Below are positions 1-10,502 of a DNA stretch of 64,000 bases, piece by piece. The stretch is taken from assembly GCA_032622095.1 (NCBI GenBank), contig CP136063.1, positions 143,795,950 through 143,859,949 on the forward strand. The letters are read 5' to 3'. The notes below the pieces were generated by a model that was not told where the DNA came from, made no database searches, and saw only the letters and a program-made list of their open reading frames with translations. Numbering within the stretch: the stretch's first letter is position 1; every line of letters starts with the position of its first letter. The stretch comes from Siphonodentalium dalli (taxonomy: Eukaryota; Mollusca; Scaphopoda; Gadilida; Siphonodentaliidae). The position numbers and the translations under genes were made by a program.

Positions 1-1900
1 TGCTTCACAGAATGCAGAGTGATTTTTCTTATAAACGTACACATATACGTTGCTGCTAATCAATAGATATATATATATGTCAGGTCCTCCCCATTTGAAT
101 CACTATCCCGATTCAACAGGGAACTTTTTAACTTTTATATATATTATATATTACAATTTCATCCTGGAAACAGACATGCCAGACATATCATGTCTATTTA
201 TATAAACTAATAATCATTTAGAAGTTATTTGAGTTCCATGATCCATTTGTATATATATATTTGGGTCACAGTAGGGGGGTTTCATCTAATAAGTTCAACA
301 AACAGACCTGTGTTTGTGGTCTTATTATATGAATTAACCTACACATGAATGTAAAGGGTATCTCTGTCCACTATGATATTAAAATACAAATAAACGAAGA
401 ATAGTTAATTGTATAGGCTATTTTGAAACTGAGCGATATAATCCATACATATAGTAATAAAATAGTTAATGATTATGGTACAATTTGTAAAATATACTAG
501 TAGGATAACATACTTATAGTCCATTTACATTAGAGAATTACAGTTACTGAAGCTGAATGGGACCTTGAAATGCTATTGGGAGCTAGAGGATACTTTTTCA
601 TACTGGAGGGGACAGTCCCGGGGACACACAATGTGCATATGAACATGGGGGTTGCCTTAGTGTGGATAAGTACAATGTGATAGAGAGACACTGTTTGTAA
701 TTTAATTAATTTAATGATGAACTTGATAGTCAATGAGACATCAGCTAGTTTTTTTTTCAGGATTTTCGCACAAGTATAGTTCAATTCCTTCCTTATCTTG
801 AACACATCATTGCATTGTGCATCTCATTCTGTCTCTCTGGATTATTTTCGGCTCACGCATGTTGCACACGTAACTTTCTGACCCACCAATTTTTATAATG
901 AAGGCGTTGCCATTATCTGACCACTTCCTGAAATGATATAGAATTTGAAGCATTTAATTTTAATTTCTAAATAATTTACAGGTTACTGGTATAAAATATT
1001 TTATATTCGGATATTTCCCATGCAGTACAGTACCACACCACTCACCAGTGCCTACATAAACATTGGCAACCCATGTAATATTCAATTGTTCACACCTCTT
1101 TGTGATAGCAGTAATAAATTATATTACAAAAATAATACTAGTGCTATAATATAATAATAAATAAGGCTAATGATATTATATTTCAACACAGCTGACCAGT
1201 GTGTGTATAAATTATAATTAATGCCCACTCAAGTCTCAATGTCATTTATTAACATTACGCATTATGAATGTGATTATTATCATCTATTAATGATCAAAAT
1301 ACTACATGAAAAATATGCTATCAACAAATGTTATCTATTACATAAAGGGGGCATGAAACAATTCAAACTATGAATAGTATGATAACTACAATTAGAATCT
1401 AGGAGTAGGACATCTAAACTGCCCAATTTGTGAATTGTTTCGACTATTCATTTCTAAATTATTTATTTATTACTGTAGTACACCTGATCACACCTGGCAG
1501 TGGCATGGAAATTCTTGACATCTGACAGCTGTCATTGAAATATTTCTTCCATAAAACAAGTTTGGATCGGTACCCCATATACATGATATTCAAATTACTA
1601 ATGCAACCAGGATTGGTCAGATCTATTAAATTAATTTAATTTTGAAAGTCCTTATAACATAACTTCATCCAGGTGAAAATTACAAAAATAGAATGCAGAA
1701 TGTCGTGTTGTTTACTACAAAAATTGCATCAAACGGCATAAAAACTCACCTTTCTTACTTCCCAACGGACACCCTTTGAAACGTGAGATTCCGATAATTC
1801 ATGACAGTTGGTGCATAATTAATTCAGCTGCAATAGACGCCAGATATTCCTCTTTTTATTGCGATGAGAAAGCACTGTTTTGATTAGAAGAATCAGAGTT
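1..1900. other. AT-rich noncoding DNA, nothing recognised
   Basis: No reading frame of convincing length or composition, no RNA gene and no repeat unit recognised. Short TA runs occur around 70-80 and 240-260. It could be intron or intergenic DNA. Confidence 0.6.
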
Positions 1901-1996
1901 GAACTACCTTTAGCAATGGCGGACATAATCTGAGTGCGTTACCGATTGGCCGATCAAATGACGTTGAGTGACGTATCTATCCTTCCTTCATCTATG

Positions 1997-2149
1997 ACAA
2001 TAGTTAACTGTCATCAGCGACGAACGAAGGTTCTCCTCGAGTGAGATGCGCAGGATTATTGTTCACGAGGCGTTAGCCGAGTGAAAAATAATCCTCGCAT
2101 CTCACGAGAGGAGAAACTTCGTTCGTCGCTGATGACAGTTAACTATTGT
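1997..2149. repeat. 153-bp near-perfect palindrome (foldback MITE)
   Basis: The left arm beginning ACAATAGTTAACTGTCATC at 1997 is matched by its reverse complement ending at 2149, with only a few mismatches and single-base offsets across about 68-bp arms. A roughly 14-base centre (GAGGCGTTAGCCGA) is itself partly self-complementary. No coding potential. Arms this close together point to a hairpin-type MITE or foldback element. The palindrome at 46636-46785 is built alike (GTTAAC or GTTATC near the tips, GAGTGAGA in the stem). Confidence 0.85.
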
Positions 2150-2365
2150 GTTTATTATATTTTCCACAACAGTTTGTCACGACACAACTCTAATAAAATG
2201 TATTGAGAAGATGTTCCGATTCTGAATATTGACCTAAATGTTTCCGTTAAATTACGCGCAATGATAAGATAACAACCCAAATAAGGTAAATCGATTACGT
2301 CACTCATTCAAGAATTTTTTACTATAGCCGCGCGCGCCATAGTATTTTACCACGTATAAGGAACG

Positions 2366-2373
2366 TGACGTCA
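2366..2373. promoter_or_regulatory. CRE-type palindrome TGACGTCA
   Basis: A perfect cAMP-response-element octamer. Half-sites of the same kind (TGACG or ACGTCA-like) occur at about 1959-1977 and 2293-2300, around the 153-bp palindrome. No gene start follows within reach except the LTR element at 2662, so a promoter role is only a possibility. Confidence 0.3.
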
Positions 2374-2661
2374 TTTCATTGACTGATTTCTCCAACTTCA
2401 AAGGGGATTTTTCGGAGGAATTTTTCAAACAAACAACACACTTTATTGATTAAATTAGTAACTGTTTGGAATGTCATTGTGTGGATAAGCGTTCCTAGTT
2501 CTATGAGATATCACTGCTCACTTTCATTTGGAATATGCACTGGAATATCAGTGGAATTTGAAGTGGAACTGCTTGAAGATACTGAAGTGGATCTCAACAC
2601 TGTTTTCATTTTCTTGGTGCGAATGCACTTGTGGGAACAATTGTTTATCACGATTTCGATC

Positions 2662-2857
2662 TGTAGTAGATTTTGGGGAATTCCTGACATGCGCGGGATA
2701 TAGACAGAGATAATTACCACGCCGATCCACGATCACACCAATGACCTGCTTGTAAGATAATCCATCTGCATCAGCCGGTCAGTGATACCAATCGACGGAC
2801 ACTCTCGACGACGACTTACGGGGACGTCTGCACCTTATAGGGTGTAAGTTTACTTCA
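2662..2857 (+). repeat. 5' LTR (196 bp)
   Basis: Starts TGTAGTAG and ends TTACTTCA. About 98% identical to the 3' LTR apart from lacking 9 bp (AGTGCGCAT) present at 11339-11347. Such high identity implies a fairly recent insertion. Confidence 0.85.
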
Positions 2858-2858
2858 C

Positions 2859-2870
2859 TGGCGTCGTCGC
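2859..2870 (+). other. Primer-binding site
   Basis: TGGCGTCGTCGC begins one base after the terminal CA of the 5' LTR. It would pair with a tRNA 3' end reading GCGACGACGCCA. The tRNA was not identified. Confidence 0.6.
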
Positions 2871-4646
2871 AAAACAGACTTTTGGAGGACTTTTCTCCGA
2901 CAATTTTTGTGAAATTTGGGCCGGGGCTATTTTTATAGCACGGCTGCAAAATCCGTTTTCGGACCAAACTTCGTTTATATATACGTACTAGCAGGGTTAC
3001 CCGGCGTTGCCCAGGTTAATGCGATGAGAAACCCTCTGTATGATGTGGATATTTGTTGGGGATAGAGAATGCTCTTGCTTAAAAGTGTTATACGTTTTCT
3101 CATAAATTGTATATTCAAATAGCATCATAAAACATGATTGGGATATAAGTAGTGGCTCACCTTGTCAATTGTCATTCTGTTTGTCGCGAGTAATCCGTTC
3201 CAACAATAATGAAGTATGTATTTATTTACAACTGATGATAATTGGGTTTTAAATATTGAGATGTATCAATCAATTTAGTGGGTTGGACTAAGTTCTCGAG
3301 GACACCTGGCTATCTCCATGAAGATACAGATGTTTTAAAGAAATTTCCAGGTGCTCCTCTGTTCATGGTGCTATATATTGGCTAAATATTCTCAGTTTAA
3401 ACGAAATGTTGATGCGCATAAATATTAGCTACATATGCCAGACACAGAGCGAGATTTTGAGTTACTTATATCAGTCGAGGAGTCTGTTATAAAACCCTTG
3501 TCAGATGTGAAGTATTGGGAGGATCCTGAAAAGTCTTTTGCTACTAACTGCATTTTCTTGTATATCAGAAGAAACTATATTTGACTGCACACTGTGACCA
3601 CTATTTTTGAACAGGCCTTCCATATCTCTTGACAAATTGTAACTTTTTGTGGAAACTGTATTGAATGGAACATACTCAATTTTGTTATAATATATATGCA
3701 ATCCTCTGACGGTTCGGGATCTATCAGTTTGCACAAATATGTGTATCTCTTCAATAGAATGATAAATATAGGTTTAATGCCTCTTCTATGTATCTCTTTT
3801 TGCTAGCTCATTTTGTGATGCCCTGATTGCTATTCCCATATAAATATGACAGTTAAGAAGATATAATTGTTCAAGTGACTTAAGTGGGTCACCATATGTC
3901 GGGATTGTGAAATGTGAACGTCCAAAACTATGTAAAATGATATGGAGATGGCCTGGGTGACTCGTATATAACTTATATGTGGATAAAGGCGAATAGCAAT
4001 CTTATCAATGATAGTGCATATCCGCTCGCCATCCGCGACGCAAACGACACCAAATGTGATATAATTCATGGTATATCATTAGAGAAAAACGTGTATGAAT
4101 TCGGTGGAAATTGGTGCCAAATAAATTTTTAACAGCGTTTGCCTCTTTGGACATATTTAAACCACTCCCATTAGACTCATGGGTGCATGATATACTGGCG
4201 ATGATTATATATATGTTTGGTGGTAATCAGCAACTGAACAAATTCTGAGAATAGTTATGACCCATATCTCTCACCCAACCGACAGCAATTTGACGTCTTT
4301 AACTCACACGACGATATTCCTCGTATCATAGAGAAGAATAATATATCAATTTGGTGGAAATCTGGGCTAAAAATAGTTTATTAAATCAATTGTTGATGCA
4401 ACGTTGACTCGAACAACGCCATATTGCGAAGGTGATTATGTATTCGTTTGGTGGAAATCGGCGACAAAACTATTTCACGATATATTTTGTATTTTGCCGA
4501 CCTCCCCTTTTTCTTCCCCTGACACCAACAGCGTCATTTTAGAAAATATTTACCCGCACCGTTATCTTCCTTGTAAACAGCTACCCCTCTTAGAACGTCT
4601 TGGTGCCATCTCGATTGTACCGCGTGAAGTTATACATAGAACGCAC

Positions 4647-4678
4647 ACAGACAGACAGAAAGACAGACAGACAGACAG
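4647..4678. repeat. (ACAG)n microsatellite, first copy
   Basis: Imperfect ACAG tract inside the nested element, preceded by a CGCGTGAAGTTATACATAG-like phrase. It resembles the terminal (ACAG)n tract at 6303-6340, so the nested element may be a tandem or composite of two copies. Confidence 0.75.
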
Positions 4679-6020
4679 CACGATTTGATTTATTGTATCA
4701 TTTGAGAAGAACATGTCTGAATTTGATGGTAATTAGTACTAAAAATATTGTGTATCAGTCTTGGTGACCCACCCGTCCCTATTTCAGTCTCAATCTGCAC
4801 ACACTAAGACTCATTAGATATTAGAGATGCATATATATGAAATTGGTGAAAATTGGCGAGTATATCAATTCGTATCAAATTTAAGGTCCCCATATCTCTC
4901 ACCCATAGTGCACACATTTGGTGTATCTAAACGACCCGATAAGATTCCTCGTATCACAGAGAAGAATATGTATCAATCTGGTGGAAATCGGCACTAAACA
5001 TATAGATATAATTTGTTGTGTCCCTCTCATCTATATTCATCACTGACTTGAATGGCCCAACTTATGACATCCTTAAACCACACGATTATACTCCTGATAT
5101 CATGGAGATGATTGTTTATAAGTTTGGTGATAATCGGCGACTAAACAATTTTTAAAAAATAAAATTTGGTGCCAATCCACACCCCATCTCTCAAACAAAC
5201 AGCACCACTATTGCGTCTTTAAATCACACGATTAGATTCCTCGTATCTTGGATAAGAACGTGTATCAATTTGGTGGAAATTGGCGCAAAAAAATTGTGCA
5301 TCAATTTTGGTGCCCCTGTCCCTTTCAATGCAACCCTGACTCGAATGAGGCCACATTTGACATATATAAGCAACACCATTAGACTCCTCATACCATGGGG
5401 ATGATTTTGTATAAGTGTGGTGGCAATCGGCGACTAAACCAATTATTATCAAATTTAGTGCCCACCCCTCCCAATCTCTCAACCAAAAAACAACAATTTG
5501 GCGCTGTTAAAGCGCACAATTTGATTCCTTGTATAATAAAGAAGAATATATATAAATTTGGTGGAGATCGGCGCTAAAATTAGTTTTTCAATTTTGGTGC
5601 CCCTCTCCCCTTCCGTGCATCCCTGACTCGAACGACGCCACTTTAAAACCACACCGTTGTTTTGTTCATATCATTGGTTTGGCGTTTTTAATTCGCACAA
5701 TTAGATTCCTTATATCATGTAGAAGAATATATATCAATTTAGTGGAGATCGGCGCTAAAATTAGTTTTTCAATGTTGGTGCCCCTCTCCCCTTCCGTGCA
5801 TCCCTGACTCGAACGACGCCACTTTTAAACCAAACCGTTGGTTTTTTCATATCATGGGGATGATTATATATAAGTTTGGTGGAAATCGGCGACAGAAAAA
5901 AAATCTGCCCCTCTCCCTTTCGGGCACCCCTGACGCGAACGGCGCGAATTTTGCCATATTTAAACCACACCACTAGATTCCTCATATCATGGGGATTATT
6001 ATGTATAAGTTTGGTGGCAA

Positions 6021-6258
6021 TCGGCGACAATTTGTTTTCCTGCCCCTCCCCCTTTCTGCCCCTGACGACAACGGCGTCACTTTAGAAAATTATAACCCCG
6101 ACCATTATCTTTCTCGTAAAAAGCTACTCCTAGTAGACCTCGGCGACAATTTGTTTTCCTGCCCCTCCCCCTTTCTGCCCCTGACGACAACGGCGTCACT
6201 TTAGAAAATTATAACCCCGACCATTATCTTTCTCGTAAAAAGCTACTCCTAGTAGACC
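6021..6258. repeat. Perfect or near-perfect 119-bp tandem duplication
   Basis: The unit starting TCGGCGACAATTTG at 6021 is repeated at 6140 with an exact 119-bp offset and almost no divergence. This is a recent local duplication within an otherwise decayed array. Confidence 0.85.
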
Positions 6259-6302
6259 CCTTTGGCATAATCTAGATGGTCCCCTGTGAATTTCTATAGA
6301 AC

Positions 6303-6340
<38 letters not shown>
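6303..6340. repeat. (ACAG)n microsatellite at end of nested element
   Basis: About nine ACAG units followed by ATTCGCAAATATAGATATAG, marking the right limit of the nested repeat element. Confidence 0.85.
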
Positions 6341-6341
<1 letters not shown>

Positions 6342-6764
6342 TTCGCAAATATAGATATAGATATATACAGAGGGGACGAGAATAAGTGCTTTAAGGACTT
6401 TGAACCAAGAGGAAGATTCACCTAATTTCTGAGCACTTGTGAACATTTTATAGTCTGCAATCACCTCGAGGTGACCATTTCCAGCGACGGGCACAGAAGA
6501 GCTCGAAAGGTCACCGGGTCAAACCGGAAGTTGTAACATCAGCTGTCAACAATAACATTGCAGCGTAGGACAGGACAGAGAACCAGTACATTCATTGGAC
6601 TTCACTTGAAGTTCAGCGTAAATAAAACACACTCAAAACGAATAGTCAACATCTGTTTCTGTCTGTCTTCGGTGAAGATATAAATCAGTACCCATTGTAA
6701 TCTTTAAAGGGAAGTTTCATTTTCATAACAATCAACATTTCCACAGTCATCTCAAAGTTGCACT

Positions 6765-7330
6765 TCAACATTAAAGTGACATTCCAGATTTCACCTGCTC
6801 TAACAACTGATTTCCTTCTGCGAAGGAAATTGCAGTCATTGTCAATTCATTAAAGTCACACTTCAAGTTGACACACGTCAATTCATCCACAATTCATTAA
6901 AGTGAGACTTCATGTTCATACACATAATTTCATAACAAGTCATATTTCACATACATCATTTACATTTCATTAAAGTGACACTTCACATACATATTCACAT
7001 TTCCTTAAAGTCATATCTCACGTTCACATACGTCAGTTCATTCATATTTCATTAAAGTCATATTTCACATTCACACGTCAGTTCATTCATATTTCATTAA
7101 AGCCATATTTCACGTTCACACACGTCATTTACATTTCATTAAAGTGACACCTCAATTTCATATACATCATATTCATATTTCATTAAAGTCATATTTCACA
7201 TTCACACGTCAGTTCATTCATATTTCATTAAAGCCATATTTCACGTTCACACACGTCATTTACATTTCATTAAAGTGACACTTCACTTTCACATACATCA
7301 TATTCATATTTCATTAAACTCAATTTCACG
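6765..7330. repeat. About 45-bp tandem repeats in LTR-element leader
   Basis: About twelve copies of a unit containing CATTAAAGTGACACTTCAC with variants (for example near 6848, 6895, 6970, 7047, 7095, 7136, 7180, 7226, 7267). A higher-order block around 7047-7140 recurs almost unchanged at 7180-7275. Noncoding; upstream of gag. Confidence 0.8.
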
Positions 7331-7615
7331 TTTCCTTTCGCGAAGGAAATTAGTCATTGTCCAGAAATTAAAGGGACACCTCCCACTCAACGCTTTTATT
7401 AAAGCGACACCAGCTCTCGACCGAGATTTTCTTCAGCGAGGAAATTCAGACACATTGTTCCCGTTCCTTCAGTGAAGGAGAATCCTGACCACTTCAAAGT
7501 GATCAGTATTGGCCCCGTTAACTGCTTTAACAAAGGCATTAGCTGTGAACAATTTCATTCAGTGAAGGAAATTTGACACATTTTCACCCTAAATATTGCA
7601 TCTTTTGTGAAGGAG
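6811..7615 (+). repeat. Upstream cluster of CCTTC/GAAGG hairpins
   Basis: Short perfect or near-perfect palindromes with stem TTTCCTTC and GAAGGAAA around a 3-4 base loop: 6811-6829, 7331-7349, 7426-7445, 7464-7480, 7552-7572 and 7599-7615 (weaker). Related hairpins with other stems sit between them (CGCTTT/AAAGCG at 7391-7406). The same family recurs downstream of gag. The position around gag suggests RNA structure in the genomic transcript; this is inference. Confidence 0.7.
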
Positions 7616-7657
7616 CAATTCAACGTTGTACTTTCCGGTACATTTCAACACGCTACC

Positions 7658-8752
7658 ATGTACCCGAGGAAAGTAAAAATTAATCAATGCTCGTACAAGG
7701 CATTGCTGGACATCCCGGGTGTAGGAAAGAAGACTGCCTCATTAATTGTCTGGTTTCGGCACGCAATGGGGAATATTACACCAGAGAACATGCGATTGGT
7801 GCCGTGTCTCAGAATCACAGAACAACTGCTTGACGCGGTTGATTTTGAAAGCAGACATGATATGGAGTGTGATGATCGGGCTATGTGTGAGGATACACGT
7901 AACATCACTCTGCTTCCTGAGCCACCGGGTGTTAAAGCAATAGTAGAAACCGAGGAGCCCGGGACCCCAGATGATTTGGAGGACAGAATGTCCCGCGTCA
8001 TATTGGGCTCACCAACTAAACGGAACACTGATCAGTCATCGGGTAGGGATAGGAAGCTCCAAGACAGAGTAGACCAACTGGAAAAATTTGTATTAGAACA
8101 GACTACCAACCAGAAGAAACCCCGTGATCGAACACCAGCCGATGACCCACATGCAGCAAGGCCTCAAGACAACCGGGCACCAAAACATCTAATATTTGAT
8201 GGCACCGGCAGCTGGCCAGCATTCAAGATGAAATTTGAGCTACATGCTGACGCCCAGCGATGGAAGTCATCCGAGACGGTGAAGAACCTGGTTTGGTTTC
8301 TGGAAGGGACGGCCGGTGAAGTATACCGGACCCTACTAGCACAGGACACAGGCATTGATAAAATGGACCTTATGCTCAAGTTGGAGCGTAGTTTTGGATC
8401 CCAGGAGCTCCTGCAAAGTTCTCAACTTAGGTTTCAGCAAGCATCTCAACAACCAGATGAGTCCAACAACGAATGGGCTGATCGAATACTGGCGTTGGGA
8501 TTATCTGCCTATGGGACCCTGCCAAGGGATTATATGGACAGCCAAGTGCGCCTCCAGTTTTGCTTGGGGCTCCAGGACAAGGCAGCAGGCCAGGCCGCTA
8601 CAATTGGGCAGCCAAAGACACTGGAAGAGGCCATCGACAGCGTCCAGTGGTACCACTACGCGACCAAGGCTGTACATCAACAACGGCAGAGGGACACCAG
8701 TGGTGACCGCAGACAAACCCCCAGGGAGATCACAGGCCATTACGAGTTCTAA
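7658..8752 (+). CDS. gag: Gag-like protein with N-terminal helix-hairpin-helix motif
   Basis: About 364 residues from the first in-frame ATG (context CTACCATGT); the open frame itself extends to about 7607. Residues about 7-46 read like a ComEA-type helix-hairpin-helix (IPGVGKKTASLIVWFR, then GNITPENMRLVP), a DNA-binding fold. A charged coiled stretch follows (about 125-150). Residues about 175-315 match the Retrotrans_gag capsid type, with FDGTGSWPAFKMKF at the start, then FLEGTAGEVY and an EWADRILALG helix. There is no CCHC zinc knuckle. Gag would form the retroelement particle and bind its RNA. The stop overlaps the start of the next ORF (TAATG). The frame is intact, unlike most coding sequence here. 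Gypsy-type Gag is the best reading; the HhH assignment rests on motif only. Confidence 0.75.
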   Translation: MYPRKVKINQCSYKALLDIPGVGKKTASLIVWFRHAMGNITPENMRLVPCLRITEQLLDAVDFESRHDMECDDRAMCEDTRNITLLPEPPGVKAIVETEEPGTPDDLEDRMSRVILGSPTKRNTDQSSGRDRKLQDRVDQLEKFVLEQTTNQKKPRDRTPADDPHAARPQDNRAPKHLIFDGTGSWPAFKMKFELHADAQRWKSSETVKNLVWFLEGTAGEVYRTLLAQDTGIDKMDLMLKLERSFGSQELLQSSQLRFQQASQQPDESNNEWADRILALGLSAYGTLPRDYMDSQVRLQFCLGLQDKAAGQAATIGQPKTLEEAIDSVQWYHYATKAVHQQRQRDTSGDRRQTPREITGHYEF

Positions 8753-9105
8753 TGATGCACGGCGATCATCAACGGGCGTCGACTGCCAGCGGATCTCCCA
8801 TGCCAACCGAGAAGTTCCATGAGGACCACCGAGTGGGCAGACTAGAAGAGGCAATGGAATCGTTGTCCCAGAAAATGAGAAACATGGAAAAACTGGAGGA
8901 CCGGGTCAAACTGACAGTCGACTCACGACTAAGGAAATTCGAAGCGACAATTGACTCGACACTCAGAAATATCGAAGAACACAACAACAAAGCGCGGACC
9001 GACTTCGAGGAACGTCTGGAGGCCATGATGGATCGATGGATGTCAAGGGTTGGGGCACTCCCAGATTTAAACAAACGAGGGTCACGCCTAGAGGCCGAGG
9101 GGTGA
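8752..9105 (+). CDS. Coiled-coil ORF overlapping gag stop
   Basis: 117 residues from the ATG inside TAATG at 8750-8754, so the frame is -1 relative to gag. The protein is strongly charged and helical: residues about 28-95 give heptad-like stretches (VGRLEEAMESLSQKMRNMEK, then a second helix ending EERLEAMMDRW). No catalytic motif. It could be a second structural protein made by stop-restart or by -1 frameshift from gag, or a Gag C-terminus displaced by a frameshift. No homologue recognised. Confidence 0.5.
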   Translation: MMHGDHQRASTASGSPMPTEKFHEDHRVGRLEEAMESLSQKMRNMEKLEDRVKLTVDSRLRKFEATIDSTLRNIEEHNNKARTDFEERLEAMMDRWMSRVGALPDLNKRGSRLEAEG

Positions 9106-9181
9106 CCCAAGAAGATTGATGCCAATTGAACGGGACGGAGGAAGATGGGTTTCAAGGCAGCCTTGGGCAAGGGCCCAGAAG

Positions 9182-9403
9182 TGACCTTCCAGGAAGGTCA
9201 GAACAGAGCTGGAGGACAGAACCAAAGCAGTCACATTCAGGGGGTGACCAGGACACAAACCTCGCTGAAAGGCATGATGCTTCCACATCTTTTCTCAGAT
9301 GACAAAGGCCGCCTCATAAAAAAGGCGAGTGGCAGGAATACTTACCACCAAGACCACTTTGTCACAAAGAGACTCCATTTAAATCAGGTCTTCCAGGAAG
9401 ACC
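9182..9403 (+). repeat. Two hairpins between the ORFs of the LTR element
   Basis: TGACCTTCCAGGAAGGTCA at 9182-9200 is a perfect 9-bp-arm palindrome; GGTCTTCCAGGAAGACC at 9387-9403 is another. Both belong to the CTTC/GAAG family seen on either side. Confidence 0.75.
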
Positions 9404-9476
9404 AATCAGGGGGAAGTCTGCAAATAAGCGGATCACTCCAACACAGGAATTGAAGCAGAGTTCCAGTGGTGACCTT

Positions 9477-10502
9477 ATGGTCCAACATATCAGTTCTCCA
9501 TCCAGTGAGGGCGATCTAGGGGATACATGCTTCAAGGAGTTCATCAGTCCATGTAGAACCCCAATAAAAACTCTGGCATATTTAGAACGGAGACAAAGAC
9601 AGCTACTTGGCAATGACATTTCAATGCCCACATGTGACATCATAAATCAATTGGTGGGAGTCAAATGTGTAGATTTTGAGGAGAGCACAACCGAGGGCCA
9701 CAGTGGATTCATCACAGATGGAACATTGAGTCCTACCTTCGTTGAACAGAATCTATTTGACAGTAACCAGTCAGGCCACACAGGAACTAGCTCGAATGAG
9801 AAACGAAGACAGATTGCTGGTAGTTCCGAAAGTACCTGTATCTCTCCATCCGGTGAAAACTCACGAGAATTGTACACTTGGGACGAAATTCCGCCTCTCC
9901 CAGTCGATCAGGTGGAACACTTGGCTAAGCTAGGACATCCCAGTGACACAGAAACTTCCAAAGATGAAATGACCATGAATGACCTTGGTGAAAATTCCAT
10001 AATTCAATACAGCACGGGAATAATAGTCAAAGAAACTGAATCCGACGAAACTGAAAGTAATGACAGTACTCCTGCCACATTCAGCATCTCCTCTGAAAAC
10101 TTGTTCAGCCGACATTGCACACCGGCCTCATTAACAATCGTCGCTTCATCTAACACCAGTGGGATAGACGAACACTGCAGTGAATACATGAGAACTAGCA
10201 CCCCCATAGATAGTTCTGTATCTTTTCCAGTGGAGGAGCAGGACCAAGGATTGATCATGAAAGCAAATGTGAACCCCGATAAGCTGTCATCAGAAATATG
10301 CAAAACACATACTAGTAGGGGACAATCCAGCAAATGGCCCGGGATCCTGGAGGAGTGCTACCATAAGCGATACTATAATTTCCTTTATAGAAGGGAAGTG
10401 CTACTATGGTACCAGTACAACAGTAAATGGCTTTCAATAAAGGCATTACCATGTTTAACACAGTCAATGTGCCAGTTAATAACACATTCTGGTCAGCAGT
10501 GA
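9477..10502 (+). CDS. Unassigned 341-residue ORF of the LTR element
   Basis: Open from a non-ATG point near 9450; first ATG at 9477. The product is rich in Ser, Thr, Glu and Asp, with many short acidic patches (ESDETESNDSTPATF-like) and a basic/aromatic C-terminus (CYHKRYYNFLYRREVLLWY). No protease DSG/DTG, RT YxDD or integrase DDE motif is visible, so it is not pol. The last part overlaps the downstream hairpin cluster, so the C-terminus may be fortuitous. A low-complexity accessory or spacer protein of the element is possible; function unknown. Confidence 0.45.
   Translation: MVQHISSPSSEGDLGDTCFKEFISPCRTPIKTLAYLERRQRQLLGNDISMPTCDIINQLVGVKCVDFEESTTEGHSGFITDGTLSPTFVEQNLFDSNQSGHTGTSSNEKRRQIAGSSESTCISPSGENSRELYTWDEIPPLPVDQVEHLAKLGHPSDTETSKDEMTMNDLGENSIIQYSTGIIVKETESDETESNDSTPATFSISSENLFSRHCTPASLTIVASSNTSGIDEHCSEYMRTSTPIDSSVSFPVEEQDQGLIMKANVNPDKLSSEICKTHTSRGQSSKWPGILEECYHKRYYNFLYRREVLLWYQYNSKWLSIKALPCLTQSMCQLITHSGQQ

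Larger units (their letters stand above)
2987..6367. repeat. Nested degenerate tandem-repeat element in LTR-element leader
   Basis: Opens with a GGGTTACCCGGCGTTGCCC-type end, a sequence seen at the ends of dispersed repeats in many invertebrates (from memory), and closes with (ACAG)n plus ATTCGCAAATATAGATATAG. From about 4100 to 6250 some fourteen degenerate units recur every 110-150 bp, each with a core like TTTGGTGGAAATCGGCGAC and usually a preceding CTGACTCGAACGACGCCA-like phrase. No conserved protein frame was found. It interrupts the leader of the LTR element. Confidence 0.65.

Noticed and set aside
5219-6204. Several 60-90-codon frames with a recurrent YKFGGNRR phrase
   Set aside because: They come from the tandem DNA repeat read in different phases, with no sign of protein conservation.
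8355-8854. Long frames in other phases over gag
   Set aside because: Shadows of the gag frame, which alone shows the capsid motifs.
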